Positions 35,801 through 44,810 of a stretch of 64,000 nt of DNA are shown here, piece after piece. Every line of letters starts with the position of its first letter. Position 1 is the stretch's first letter. The notes under the pieces were generated by a model, which saw nothing but the letters and a program-made list of their open reading frames with translations, made no database searches and was not told the origin of the DNA. Both the position numbers and the translations under genes were made by a program. The stretch comes from Paenibacillus sp. GM2 (GTDB lineage Bacteria; Bacillota; Bacilli; Paenibacillales; Paenibacillaceae). The stretch is from NCBI RefSeq assembly GCF_900069005.2, contig NZ_LN831279.1, positions 2,682,269 to 2,746,268 of the forward strand, written 5' to 3'.

Positions 35801-38800
35801 TTAGGATTCGATGTGAACTCCGATGGTCTTCGTACCCAGTTCAATCGTCTCCGACCCCGCCGGCTTGCCGAACGACACATCGGTGATCAATACATTCTCA
35901 CGAAGCACATGTTCAAAAGCGACGATCGCTGCCTTCAGCTCATCATCCACATCCAGCGTCAAATGAACTCTCTTCTCAATCGGCAGGTCCAGCTTCTTCC
36001 GTGTATCCTGAACAGCACGTACAACCTCGCGTACCCATCCCTCTTGCTCAAGTTCTGCAGTAATGTCCGTGTTTAGCGCTACGGTCAACCCATAGCCTGA
36101 TGCAGAAGCAAAACCTGATTTCGCTTGCTTCTCGACAAGCAATTCCTCGGAAGTAATATGAAGCTCCTCACCTTCAGGAGAAGTAATACTCATATAACCA
36201 TCCGTAACGATCTGACGCGTCTGATCAGCAGCCAGATTCTTAAGATGATTCTGCAGGAAGCCGATGTTCTTGCCATATTTCTTGCCAGCAACGCGGAGAT
36301 TCATCTTAAGTGTAAAGTCAACAAATCCGCTGTCGCTATGCTCAACTTCGATCTGCTTCACATTGATCTCATCTTTGATGATCTCTTTGTACTCGGCAAG
36401 CGCGAAATCACGATTTATAGAAACAATCAAGCTAGAAAGCGGTTGACGCGTCTTGATCCCCGTCTCATTGCGGACGTTACGTGCCAACTCGACGATCTGC
36501 CGCGCGGTCTCCATATCCTGCTCCAGCGCCTCATCGATCATCGCTTCGTCACAAGCTGGATAATCAGCAAGATGCACGCTCTCTCCACCGCCCAGATTAG
36601 TGAAGATGTCCTCAGCCAGCATCGGTGTGAATGGAGCCATCAGCTTGGACAAGGTCAACAGCACATGAGTCAAAGTCTGATAAGCCGACAATTTGTCTTC
36701 CCCGAGTCCGCTGCCCCAGAAGCGATCGCGCGAGCGGCGGATATACCAGTTGCTAAGCTCATCGATGAAGTTTTCAATCGCTTTTGACGTATTCACAAAA
36801 TCGTTAACGGCAACCCCTTTGTCCACGAGACGAATCAAGCTGTTCAATCTGGACAGAACCCAGCGATCCAGCTTGTTGCTGGACGGACGGTAAAGATGCT
36901 CCTCCGGCTTGTATCCATCAATACCGGCATAAAGAGTCAGGAATGCATGGGTATTAACAAGCGTATCCACCACTTTGGACTTGGCTTCGGCTACAATCCC
37001 TTTGGAGAAGCGCTTATTATTCCATGGTGCGCTATCGGACAGCAGCGACCAGCGGAAAGCATCTGTCCCCAGCTCATTAATGATCTCCCAAGGATTAATC
37101 ACATTCCCCTTCGATTTCGACATCTTCAAGCCATTTTCATCAAGGACAAGCCCTGTAGCGATGACTGATTTATACGGCGCTTTGCCGGTGAACAGGGTCG
37201 ACACGGCCAACAGGCTGTAGAACCAGCCACGCGTCTGGTCAATGCCTTCACAGATCATATCCGCCGGGAATTGGCTGGCGAAAGTCTCCTCATTTTCAAA
37301 CGGATAATGATGCTGGGCAAATGGCATGGAGCCGCTGTCGAACCAAACGTCAATAACTTCCGATGTCCGTTCCATAACGCCGCCTTGACAATGCGGGCAG
37401 CTTACCTTCACTTCATCCACATATGGCTTATGAAGCTCCAGGTTCTCGCTAACTTGCCCCACGGCATGAGCACGCAGTTCAGCAAGACTATGCGGAGCAA
37501 ATTGACCGCCACAATCCGGGCAGACCCAAACATTCAGCGGCGTTCCCCAATAACGGTTGCGGCTGATATTCCAATCGACCAATTCCTCGAGGAATTTGCC
37601 GAAGCGCCCGTCACGGATATGCTCAGGATACCATTGCACCGTGTTGTTATTAGCGATCAGCTGATCTTTGACCGCGGTCGTCTCAATGAACCAGCTCTCC
37701 ATCGCATAATAGAGCAATGGGGATTTACAGCGCCAGCAGAACGGGTAGCTGTGCTCATACTTCTCCTTGCTGTAGAGCAGCCCTTTCTCTGACAGGGTTT
37801 TGACGATATCCAGATCACAATCCTTAACGAAGCGTCCGGCGAAATCGCTCACGGTATCTGTGTAACGTCCCTGACCGTTCACTACACTAACGAAGCTAAT
37901 ACCGTTCTCACGGCAGGTCCGATAGTCATCCTCACCGTGAGCGGGAGCCATGTGGACGATACCTGTACCGCTAGTATCGGTAACATAAGAAGCACCGACG
38001 ATGACATTGATTTTGTCAGCCTGAATATAAGAGAATGGCGGTGTATAGGTTTTTCCCACCAAATCGCTTCCCTTAAGGCTTGATACAATACTGTAGTCGC
38101 CTTTCATGACTTTCTCTACGAGGTTCTTGGCAACAATATATACTCCATCCTCCTGCTGCACCCGTACATATTCCATCTCGGGATTCACCGCCAGAGCAAC
38201 GTGTGCTGGCAAAGTCCATGGCGTTGTCGTCCAAGCGAGCACATATTCACCACTGTCATCCAGCTTGAATTTGGCTGTGGCGCTCAGATCCTTTACATCC
38301 TCATAGCCTTGGGCCACTTCATGGGAGCTCAGTGTCGTCTGACAGCAAGGGCAATAAGGGCTGACGCGATGTCCCCGGTAGAGCAAGCCTTTCTCGTGAA
38401 TCGTGGCCAGGATATTCCACACGCTCTCGATATAGTTATTTTCCAGCGTAATGTATGGATGATCCAGATCGGTCCAATAAGCGATAGCTTCGGTAAATTC
38501 GCGCCATTGCTTCTCATAGCCGAACACGCTATCCTTACATTTCTTCACAAATTCCTCGACACCATAATTTTCGATCTCCTGCTTGCCGGAAATGCCAAGC
38601 TCCTTCTCCACGCCAAGCTCGACCGGCAGTCCGTGTGTATCCCAGCCCGCTTTACGAACGACGCGGTATCCCTTCATCGTCTGATATCTGCCGATAAAGT
38701 CCTTGATTACCCGTCCGAGCACATGACCAATATGCGGCAGTCCATTTGCGGTGGGAGGCCCCTCGAACAAAACATAGTTTGGGCGGTCAGCACGATTTTC

Positions 38801-38893
38801 GATACTTCGCTTGAACGTATCCTCCTTCGTCCACTTATTCAAGATGCGCAAATCGCGATTGCGCGCTCCTTCTTTGACATCTACTTTTTGCAT
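35801..38893 (-). CDS. ileS: Isoleucyl-tRNA synthetase, type 2-like
   Basis: 1030 residues from ATG 38893 (MQKVDVKEGARN). HIGH motif at 54-57 inside EGPPTANGLPHIGHVLGR, KMSKS near residue 592, and the long anticodon-binding and C-terminal regions of the type 2 (eukaryote-like) class. B. subtilis IleS is type 1, ~920 residues, with DGPPYANG and HMGH. Charging tRNA-Ile with editing of valine is the role. Type 2 enzymes are known to be less sensitive to mupirocin. A T-box leader controls it. GGGAAGAAAG is the weak ribosome site. Confidence 0.95.
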   Translation of the reverse strand: MQKVDVKEGARNRDLRILNKWTKEDTFKRSIENRADRPNYVLFEGPPTANGLPHIGHVLGRVIKDFIGRYQTMKGYRVVRKAGWDTHGLPVELGVEKELGISGKQEIENYGVEEFVKKCKDSVFGYEKQWREFTEAIAYWTDLDHPYITLENNYIESVWNILATIHEKGLLYRGHRVSPYCPCCQTTLSSHEVAQGYEDVKDLSATAKFKLDDSGEYVLAWTTTPWTLPAHVALAVNPEMEYVRVQQEDGVYIVAKNLVEKVMKGDYSIVSSLKGSDLVGKTYTPPFSYIQADKINVIVGASYVTDTSGTGIVHMAPAHGEDDYRTCRENGISFVSVVNGQGRYTDTVSDFAGRFVKDCDLDIVKTLSEKGLLYSKEKYEHSYPFCWRCKSPLLYYAMESWFIETTAVKDQLIANNNTVQWYPEHIRDGRFGKFLEELVDWNISRNRYWGTPLNVWVCPDCGGQFAPHSLAELRAHAVGQVSENLELHKPYVDEVKVSCPHCQGGVMERTSEVIDVWFDSGSMPFAQHHYPFENEETFASQFPADMICEGIDQTRGWFYSLLAVSTLFTGKAPYKSVIATGLVLDENGLKMSKSKGNVINPWEIINELGTDAFRWSLLSDSAPWNNKRFSKGIVAEAKSKVVDTLVNTHAFLTLYAGIDGYKPEEHLYRPSSNKLDRWVLSRLNSLIRLVDKGVAVNDFVNTSKAIENFIDELSNWYIRRSRDRFWGSGLGEDKLSAYQTLTHVLLTLSKLMAPFTPMLAEDIFTNLGGGESVHLADYPACDEAMIDEALEQDMETARQIVELARNVRNETGIKTRQPLSSLIVSINRDFALAEYKEIIKDEINVKQIEVEHSDSGFVDFTLKMNLRVAGKKYGKNIGFLQNHLKNLAADQTRQIVTDGYMSITSPEGEELHITSEELLVEKQAKSGFASASGYGLTVALNTDITAELEQEGWVREVVRAVQDTRKKLDLPIEKRVHLTLDVDDELKAAIVAFEHVLRENVLITDVSFGKPAGSETIELGTKTIGVHIES

Positions 38894-38930
38894 CGTAATC
38901 TTTCTTCCCTTCTTCATGGAAAATAAAAAA

Positions 38931-39255
38931 AAGCCCCGCCCCAAAAAGGGACGAGACTCTATCTCGCGTTACCACCCTTGTTCCATAATGCCAACGTTCG
39001 CACGAATTCCTTCCTGCGCCCGGGCCTATGACACTCAGCTCCATACATGCATATGGGTTCGGTATAACGGCCGACCGCCGGCAAAGGCTTACTTTCTAAA
39101 ATTCTACTTCAGCCCTGCTTCTCCGGGAGGATATTCCGCCTGCGTCCTGAACATTGGCTCTCAGCCTATGCCAACTCTCTGCAGATCAAATACGCAACGT
39201 ACTTGTTCCCATCATCAAATGTCTGATTCAATTGGTGTGCAGCAGCTGCACAATA
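38931..39255 (-). promoter_or_regulatory. T-box riboswitch of ileS
   Basis: The minus strand carries the T-box sequence AAGGGTGGTAACGCGAGA at 38979-38962, followed by a terminator (stem 38958-38948 with 38942-38931, then eight T). The 5' part has the start GATGGGAACAAGTACG (39214-39199), and a GAATATCC stretch whose ATC at 39132-39130 is a candidate Ile specifier. Uncharged tRNA-Ile pairing would favour the antiterminator and raise ileS expression. Confidence 0.9.
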
Positions 39256-39263
39256 TGATATTA

Positions 39264-39292
39264 TATATAACTTATTGTCATTCGGATGTCAA
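39264..39292 (-). promoter_or_regulatory. SigA-type promoter of the ileS leader
   Basis: TTGACA at 39292-39287 and TATATA at 39269-39264, 17 bp apart, about 50 bp upstream of the T-box start. Confidence 0.75.
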
Positions 39293-39334
39293 CCTGCCAG
39301 GCATACAGAATACGCAGATTCAACTGAACGACTC

Positions 39335-39865
39335 CTAGTAGATTTCCTTGGCTTCACGTTCACGCTCTCGCTCCCGTTCACCTTCATATGAACGTTCCAG
39401 CTCGCGAGTCTCTAGCGTATCCCAACCATCCCCGCTTAACAGATCGAGTTGAGCTTCTACCAGAGTGCGGAATCTTGCCCGATAGATGGAGGCCTGCTTC
39501 TTCAGCTCTTCTACTTCCATTGCGATCCTGCGAGACTTCGCCAATGCTTCATTCACGATCCGGTCAGCGTTCTTCTCCGCTTCCTTCACGATAAGCTGCG
39601 ATTCCTTCTTGGCATTATTCTTCACTTCATCGGCCGCTTCCTGAGCGACGATAATCGTCTTGCTCAGCGTCTCCTCGATGTTGGCAAAATGATCAAGCTT
39701 ATCTTGCATCGAGAGCAGCTGGTTGTGAAGCTCTTTATTCTCTCTAATTACAATTTCATAATCTTTAATGACCTGATCCAGAAATTCATTAACTTCATCC
39801 TCATCATAACCGCGAATCCGTCTGGAAAACTCCTTGTTATGTATATCCAGCGGTGTTAATGGCAT
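39335..39865 (-). CDS. divIVA: Cell-division / polarity protein DivIVA
   Basis: 176 residues from ATG 39865 with AGGAGGT upstream. The N-terminal membrane-binding module (MPLTPLDIHNKEFSRRIRGY, with FLDQVIKDYE) is typical. Two coiled-coil stretches follow to ~150. The last residues are an Arg/Glu repeat (EGEREREREREAKEIY). DivIVA binds curved membrane at poles and septa and recruits Min and sporulation partners. Confidence 0.95.
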   Translation of the reverse strand: MPLTPLDIHNKEFSRRIRGYDEDEVNEFLDQVIKDYEIVIRENKELHNQLLSMQDKLDHFANIEETLSKTIIVAQEAADEVKNNAKKESQLIVKEAEKNADRIVNEALAKSRRIAMEVEELKKQASIYRARFRTLVEAQLDLLSGDGWDTLETRELERSYEGEREREREREAKEIY

Positions 39866-39996
39866 AACCGCACCTCCTATAGAATTCGATCCCTTCCTCT
39901 TCGGAAAGACGCTTGCTTTATATAATATACAATCGGACAAATCATTTTCTGGGTTTAGACAATTTCGACAACAATCCCCGATCTCCTGCTAGCGAG

Positions 39997-40788
39997 TCAC
40001 ACAAATTTGCCAATTTTCACACGAAGTCTGCCTTTTTTTGTCACTCCGTCTGCCTCCAATACTTTGAAACGGCCAAATCCTTGCAGCGCGACAATATCGC
40101 CGGCCTTTAAAGGAGCCGAAGGATCCTCCTCGGTCTTCCAGTTCACCCGGCAGCGGCCAGCCTTGATGGGCACCAGTATTTTACTGCGGCTCAAACGAAA
40201 TACATCACTGACGATTCCATCGAGACGCAATGAAGCAACGGTCAGATCCATCTCCTGCAGTTCAGCATTCACGGGCTTTAGCGCTGACAGCTCCATCACT
40301 TCAGTCATAACTCCAATCCGGTGCACCTGGCGCAAATGAAGATCAAGATAGTCGACGATCTCTTCCGTTACGACGACCTGACAGCCGTCTTCATGCACCT
40401 GGATATCCCCGATTTTATCCCGTTTAAGTCCCAGACCGAGGATAGCGCCCAGGTAATCACCATGCTGCAGGGTTATAAATTTCTGATCGCCTGAAGTGAT
40501 GTTAAGCACCTTCATCTTCATTGGCTCATGCTCCAGCTCCCTATAATCCGGAGCTATGAAGGCGCGGCACCTCTCCGCGCCTTCATAGCCGCCATCTATC
40601 CGCACAGCGACATCCGGATGGCGATTGGCCAATGACTCCAATATAAAACATTGCCGCGGATCCAAAAAGTCAGTCAGCTTGACTTCATGGTATTCCCCGG
40701 CATTAACGACCCATTCGGAGGCGCGATCGACAAATTGGCGCTCCTCTGGCTTGAAATGCTCATAAACTTCGATCTTCATTGGCGCCAC
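39997..40788 (-). CDS. ylmH: S4-domain RNA-binding protein YlmH
   Basis: Up to 263 residues. The N-terminal domain has KLTDFLDPRQ; the S4 domain at ~180-250 has LRLDGIVSDVFRLSRSKI. The frame opens with GTG 40788, overlapping the ylmG stop; ATG 40779 is another possible start, and neither has a clear ribosome site, so coupling to ylmG is likely. YlmH relatives bind stalled large ribosomal subunits in quality control and are linked to division genes by position. Confidence 0.9.
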   Translation of the reverse strand: MAPMKIEVYEHFKPEERQFVDRASEWVVNAGEYHEVKLTDFLDPRQCFILESLANRHPDVAVRIDGGYEGAERCRAFIAPDYRELEHEPMKMKVLNITSGDQKFITLQHGDYLGAILGLGLKRDKIGDIQVHEDGCQVVVTEEIVDYLDLHLRQVHRIGVMTEVMELSALKPVNAELQEMDLTVASLRLDGIVSDVFRLSRSKILVPIKAGRCRVNWKTEEDPSAPLKAGDIVALQGFGRFKVLEADGVTKKGRLRVKIGKFV

Positions 40789-41066
40789 TACCCAACGAAC
40801 ACATAGTTGAGTACACTGGTTAGTCCTACGGCCGCCAGACGAAGCACAAACAAGGCAACAATCGGGGAAATATCAATCATCCCCATAATCGGGGGAATAA
40901 ATCTGCGGAAAGGAGCCAGGAACGGCTCTACTAATTTCCCCAGCAATTCACCGATAAAGCTATCACGAGCATTAGGAAGCCAGGACATCAAAATGTACAC
41001 AAAAATCATAGTGAAATAAATATTATACGCTATCCATACAACGTTATTGATTGCTACTGAAGACAA
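40788..41066 (-). CDS. ylmG: YggT-family membrane protein YlmG
   Basis: 92 residues, two membrane helices, with LVEPFLAPFRRFIPP in between, the YggT signature. TTG start 41066 with GAGGTGA 7 nt upstream, overlapping the sepF stop region. The role is unclear; it is conserved beside sepF. Confidence 0.9.
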   Translation of the reverse strand: MSSVAINNVVWIAYNIYFTMIFVYILMSWLPNARDSFIGELLGKLVEPFLAPFRRFIPPIMGMIDISPIVALFVLRLAAVGLTSVLNYVFVG

Positions 41067-41073
41067 GCTGTCA

Positions 41074-41526
41074 TCACCTCGTTATTCTGTTATAGTCTAT
41101 TTCCTCAGATAGTATCTCAGTAATCGCTCCCTGAATTTCAACAGTATCTGGCGTACACAAGAAAATATTGCCGCCTATCTTTGAAATACTGCCGCTCAAG
41201 GCATAGATGGTACCACTGAGAAAATCGATGATCCGCATGGCCTGATCGTTACGGACGCGCTGCAAATTAACAACGACAGAGCGGTGAGACCGCAAATGAT
41301 CGGCAATTTCCTGCGCTTCGTCATAAGATCTTGGTTCATACAGTACCATTTTCACATTTTTTTGCGAATGGATGCTAACCACGTTATTTCCTCTCTGATT
41401 CTTACGGGTTTCAAAGCTGGGGGTTTCATACTCAGGCTCTTCCAACTGAGAAATTCCTTCGCGTTCCACAATTTCTTCTTCTTCCTGGAGTCCTAAGAAA
41501 TTCATAAATCGATTCATAACTCCCAT
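41074..41526 (-). CDS. sepF: Cell-division protein SepF
   Basis: 150 residues. An N-terminal amphipathic membrane anchor (MNRFMNFLGL), an acidic linker, and the C-terminal SepF fold at ~60-145 (VVNLQRVRNDQAMRIIDFLSG). SepF forms rings that bundle FtsZ polymers. The ATG overlaps the ylmE stop as TAATG, behind GGGAGGAAG. Confidence 0.95.
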   Translation of the reverse strand: MGVMNRFMNFLGLQEEEEIVEREGISQLEEPEYETPSFETRKNQRGNNVVSIHSQKNVKMVLYEPRSYDEAQEIADHLRSHRSVVVNLQRVRNDQAMRIIDFLSGTIYALSGSISKIGGNIFLCTPDTVEIQGAITEILSEEIDYNRITR

Positions 41527-42218
41527 TATTCTTCCTCCCCTTTCCCCACTAAAATAGTACCGAGGCGTACCCAGGTTGCTCCCTCTTCAATCGCTATTTC
41601 AAAATCACCTGACATTCCCATCGATAGTTCAGTCATCGGCTCACGTGTAACCTTCTTAGTATTAAGCTCATCGCGCAATTCACGAAGCCTGCGAAATACG
41701 GGCCGGGTCAGTTCCGGATCTTCCTCAACAGGAGCCATCGTCATAAGCCCGATGACCTTAATGTGAGGATATCTTTCCATTTCCTGCAGAAAAGCCTCGA
41801 CCTCGCCAGGTTCAAGCCCTTGCTTAGTAGATTCTCCTGATACATTCACTTGTACAAAAGCGAGCACTTCTATGCCGCTTGCTGCCGCCCGCTTGTCCAC
41901 TTCCTCTGCCAGCGAAATCCGGTCCAAAGAATGGATATATTTAAATTTGCCTACGACATCCTTAACCTTTCTGCTTTGCAGGTGGCCGATAAAATGCCAT
42001 GTTCCCCGGCCTTGCAGGGCTTCCCATTTGGGGATCGCATTCTGCGGACGATTCTCTCCAATATGGAGAATCCCATGGTCAAGCACGGTTTGCGTCATCT
42101 CAACTGACACATATTTGGTTACGGCGACGATATTTACGTCGTTGCGGTTGTGTCCACTGCGGTCGCAGGCCGCTTTGATGCGTTCTTCTACATGCTGTAT
42201 CCGATCTTGAAGTGACAA
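41526..42218 (-). CDS. ylmE: PLP homeostasis protein YlmE (YggS family)
   Basis: 230 residues. The PLP Lys lies in AVTKYVS near residue 35, followed by GENRPQNA and the C-terminal MGMSGDFEIAIEEGATWVRLG. TTG start 42218 with GAGGTGATCC 7 nt upstream, whose TGA is the pgeF stop. These proteins buffer free PLP. Confidence 0.93.
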   Translation of the reverse strand: MSLQDRIQHVEERIKAACDRSGHNRNDVNIVAVTKYVSVEMTQTVLDHGILHIGENRPQNAIPKWEALQGRGTWHFIGHLQSRKVKDVVGKFKYIHSLDRISLAEEVDKRAAASGIEVLAFVQVNVSGESTKQGLEPGEVEAFLQEMERYPHIKVIGLMTMAPVEEDPELTRPVFRRLRELRDELNTKKVTREPMTELSMGMSGDFEIAIEEGATWVRLGTILVGKGEEE

Positions 42219-42225
42219 GAAAGGA

Positions 42226-43080
42226 TCACCTCTCTTTCATGCCAATCCAACTCGCCATTCTCCCCGTTATCCCTTGATCCTTGCGATAAGAAAAGAATTT
42301 ATCATGATGACAGCTCGTACACCATGATGTACATTCGATATGAGTCGGCAATATTCCTGCTTTTATCATAATGATTCGATTCAATTCTTTCAAGTTCAGC
42401 ATGAACTTTCCTTCATTTTGTGATGTATGGGCCACATCTGTAATCAATCCGGACGCCCCGATCTCTCCAAGCGTCTCCCTGACCCTGGCCATTACCACGT
42501 CATCAACCTCGTAACAGCATTCCCCAATGCTGGGACCAATAGCCGCATGAATATCGTTCACAGCAGAGCCGAACTCACTCTTCATCGTGCCGATTACGGC
42601 TTCAGCAATACGCAATACCGTTCCCTTCCAGCCTGCATGGGCAAGCGCCACAGCCCGCTTGACGGGATCGATAAAATATAGCGGAACACAGTCTGCATAA
42701 AAAGACGTCAAAAGAATTCCTGGGACATTTGTAACGAGTCCGTCACAATCCTGCAAGGCACCTGCCAGGTCTCGATAGCCCTTCCCACGATCGTCTGCGC
42801 GCACCACAGCCACTCGATTCCCATGCACCTGCTGCCCACAGGTCCAAGACTCCGCTTCAAATCCAAGCGATTCGGCAAGTAAGCTCCGGTTCTGCAGGAC
42901 CGCCTCCGGATCGTCATTAACGTGAAGGGCCAAATTAAGACTATCATAAGGGGCTTTACTTACCCCGCCGTGTCTTCCGCTAAAGCCCGCGCTCAAGTCG
43001 GGCATCCTGAGCTGCCAGGAATGCAGCTCGTATCTCTCGGGTTGTTGTCCATTATCGTTGCTGATATATGGTTCCATCAT
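42226..43080 (-). CDS. pgeF: Laccase-domain purine nucleoside phosphorylase family protein
   Basis: 284 residues. The copper/zinc site pattern lies in TSFYADCVPLYFIDP and ALAHAGWKGTV near residues 135-160, as in YfiH/YlmD. Family members act on purine nucleosides and on muropeptide-like adducts. Two adjacent ATGs (43080 and 43077) follow GAGGGG. Directly upstream lies the second repeat array. Confidence 0.9.
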   Translation of the reverse strand: MMEPYISNDNGQQPERYELHSWQLRMPDLSAGFSGRHGGVSKAPYDSLNLALHVNDDPEAVLQNRSLLAESLGFEAESWTCGQQVHGNRVAVVRADDRGKGYRDLAGALQDCDGLVTNVPGILLTSFYADCVPLYFIDPVKRAVALAHAGWKGTVLRIAEAVIGTMKSEFGSAVNDIHAAIGPSIGECCYEVDDVVMARVRETLGEIGASGLITDVAHTSQNEGKFMLNLKELNRIIMIKAGILPTHIECTSWCTSCHHDKFFSYRKDQGITGRMASWIGMKER

Positions 43081-43114
43081 TCATCCCCTCACTCATCTCA
43101 TACCCATATTTAGA

Positions 43115-43470
43115 GGTTATTCAAAAAACCGCCTTTGATCTCGATGTAATACTGATAGCTTATTCGACATCGAATCTTGAATTCAGCCGGGCCTTCCGGT
43201 ACTCTCGTACAAACTACGTACGCTCCGTTCCTCTGCCCCTGGCTTTATCCAACCTTCTCGGTGCTGAAAACCGGCTTTTTGAACCTTCATTTTAATGTGG
43301 TTATTCAAAAAACCGCTTTTGATCTCGATGTAATACTGATAGCTCTTATTCGACATCGAATCTTGAATTCAGCCGGGCCTTCCGGTACTCTCGTACAAAC
43401 TACGTACGCTCCGTTCCTCTGCCCCTGGCTTTATCCAACCTTCTCGGTGCTGAAAACCGGCTTTTTGATA
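43115..43470 (-). repeat. Second array of the 184-bp repeat, two copies of a divergent subfamily
   Basis: Copies start at 43115 and 43299, 184 bp apart; the second has a 2-nt insertion in the side-hairpin loop. About 80% identity to the array at 34854, with the same order of motifs: inverted ends, GATC, side hairpin, CCGGG...CCGG, CGTAC...GTACG and CAACCTTCTCGGTGCTG. Most differences fall in pairs that keep base pairing. It fills the 461-bp spacer between pgeF and ylmC. Confidence 0.93.
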
Positions 43471-43521
43471 CACGCACACTATTAGACTATTACAGTGTAA
43501 CATAATTAGACACTCCCCGGC

Positions 43522-43552
43522 TCAAAACAAAGCCGCAGCGGTTAGCTGCGGC
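43522..43552 (-). terminator. Terminator overlapping the ylmC stop codon
   Basis: An 8-bp GC-rich stem (GCCGCAGC/GCTGCGGC, 43552-43545 with 43539-43532) followed by TTTGTTTTG. The TAA of ylmC lies in the loop. Confidence 0.75.
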
Positions 43553-43853
43553 GCTCGGCTCTTCCGTCCCGTTCGATATAGACGGTTGTCTCATACTGCT
43601 GTTGAACTTTAGGCTCTCGCAATTCATCCATTTTCACCAATACGACATCCGCCCCGATCTTGACGATGTTCTTCCATGGAATAACAAGATCGGCGCCTCC
43701 TCCGAATATGCCCATGAACTTCGTGTTAACAGGGATTACGATCGCCTCAATGATCCCCTGGCGAAGATCAAGCTCCAGGTCACTAATATGACCCAGTCTC
43801 TTCCCGTCAATCACATTGATAACTTCCTTTGTCTGAAAGTCGGAGATCTTCAT
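43542..43853 (-). CDS. ylmC: PRC-barrel sporulation protein of the YlmC/YmxH family
   Basis: 103 residues from ATG 43853, which has GAGG 6 nt upstream and gives MKISDFQTKEVINV, like B. subtilis YlmC. An in-frame ATG at 43877 would add eight residues. The PRC-barrel has GKRLGHISDLELDLRQG and LVIPWKNIVKIGADVVLV. Found after sigG in many spore formers; the exact role is unknown. Confidence 0.88.
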   Translation of the reverse strand: MKISDFQTKEVINVIDGKRLGHISDLELDLRQGIIEAIVIPVNTKFMGIFGGGADLVIPWKNIVKIGADVVLVKMDELREPKVQQQYETTVYIERDGRAERRS

Positions 43854-43976
43854 ACTCGCCCTCACTACATTTTCCATACTGCCTGCGCCCCCTCGCCACA
43901 GCCTCTCGCTCCTATATCATATGAGCCGGACGTACAGAAAAGCACTGCCCATAATGATGTACAAGCCGCAAAATAG

Positions 43977-44006
43977 AAAAGACCCCTTGTACAACAGGGG
44001 TCTTAT
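43977..44006 (-). terminator. Terminator of sigG
   Basis: A 9-bp stem (arms 44004-43996 and 43987-43979) followed by T/A-rich sequence, 9 bp after the sigG stop. Confidence 0.8.
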
Positions 44007-44014
44007 TACATAAG

Positions 44015-44797
44015 TTAAGACTTTACATGCTTCTGCATTTGTAAGATGGCGGATTTCTCCAGTCTCGATACTTGGGCCTGTGAGATTCCGATCTCATCAG
44101 CTACCTCCATCTGTGTCTTGCCTTCAAAGAAGCGCATCGACAGAATCATCTTCTCGCGATTGCCTAGCCGCTGCATCGCTTCGCGCAAGGCGATCTCCTC
44201 AATCCATGACACATCCTTGTTCCGATCGTCGCTAATCTGGTCCATCACATAGATCGGGTCGCCCCCATCATGATAGATGGGCTCGAACAATGAGACGGGG
44301 TCCTGAATCGCATCAAGTGCAAACACAACATCTTCCTTAGGTAATCCGAGTGCTTCGGATATTTCAAATATCGTCGGTTCACGTGAATTCTGGTTCGTTA
44401 GGCTATCCCGCATCTGCAGCGCCTTGTAGGCGATGTCACGCAGGCTGCGCGATACACGGATCGGATTGTTGTCGCGCAGATAGCGGCGAATCTCACCGAT
44501 TATCATCGGCACAGCATAGGTTGAGAATTTGACGTTCTGCGATAAATCAAAATTATCGATGGCTTTCATAAGTCCGATGCAGCCGACTTGAAACAGATCG
44601 TCTACATACTCCCCCCGATTGTTGAAACGCTGGATGACACTCAGCACGAGTCTGAGGTTGCCATTCACTAACTTTTCTCTGGCTGATCTTACGTGATCCT
44701 GCTGTAAAGAGTGGAACAATTCACGCATTTCCGCGTTGGTTAGAACGGGCAATTTTGCGGTATCCACACCGCAAATCTCGACTTTGTTACGGGTCAT
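44015..44797 (-). CDS. sigG: Forespore late sigma factor SigG
   Basis: 260 residues, the same length as in B. subtilis. Starts MTRNKVEICGVDTAKLPVL; region 2 has YVDDLFQVGCIGLMKAID and YAVPMIIGEIRRYLRDNNPI; region 4 ends EIGISQAQVSRLEKSAI. Drives late forespore genes after engulfment. GGGAGG is 9 nt before ATG, partly inside a hairpin (44811-44845). Confidence 0.97.
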   Translation of the reverse strand: MTRNKVEICGVDTAKLPVLTNAEMRELFHSLQQDHVRSAREKLVNGNLRLVLSVIQRFNNRGEYVDDLFQVGCIGLMKAIDNFDLSQNVKFSTYAVPMIIGEIRRYLRDNNPIRVSRSLRDIAYKALQMRDSLTNQNSREPTIFEISEALGLPKEDVVFALDAIQDPVSLFEPIYHDGGDPIYVMDQISDDRNKDVSWIEEIALREAMQRLGNREKMILSMRFFEGKTQMEVADEIGISQAQVSRLEKSAILQMQKHVKS

Positions 44798-44810
44798 CGT
44801 GTCTTACCTC

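Noticed and set aside
38811..39338. Plus-strand frame of 175 codons upstream of ileS
   Set aside because: It is antisense to the T-box leader and its promoter, and opens inside ileS.
43177..43485. Plus-strand frames within the second array
   Set aside because: They arise from the duplicated repeat and have no ribosome site or known family.
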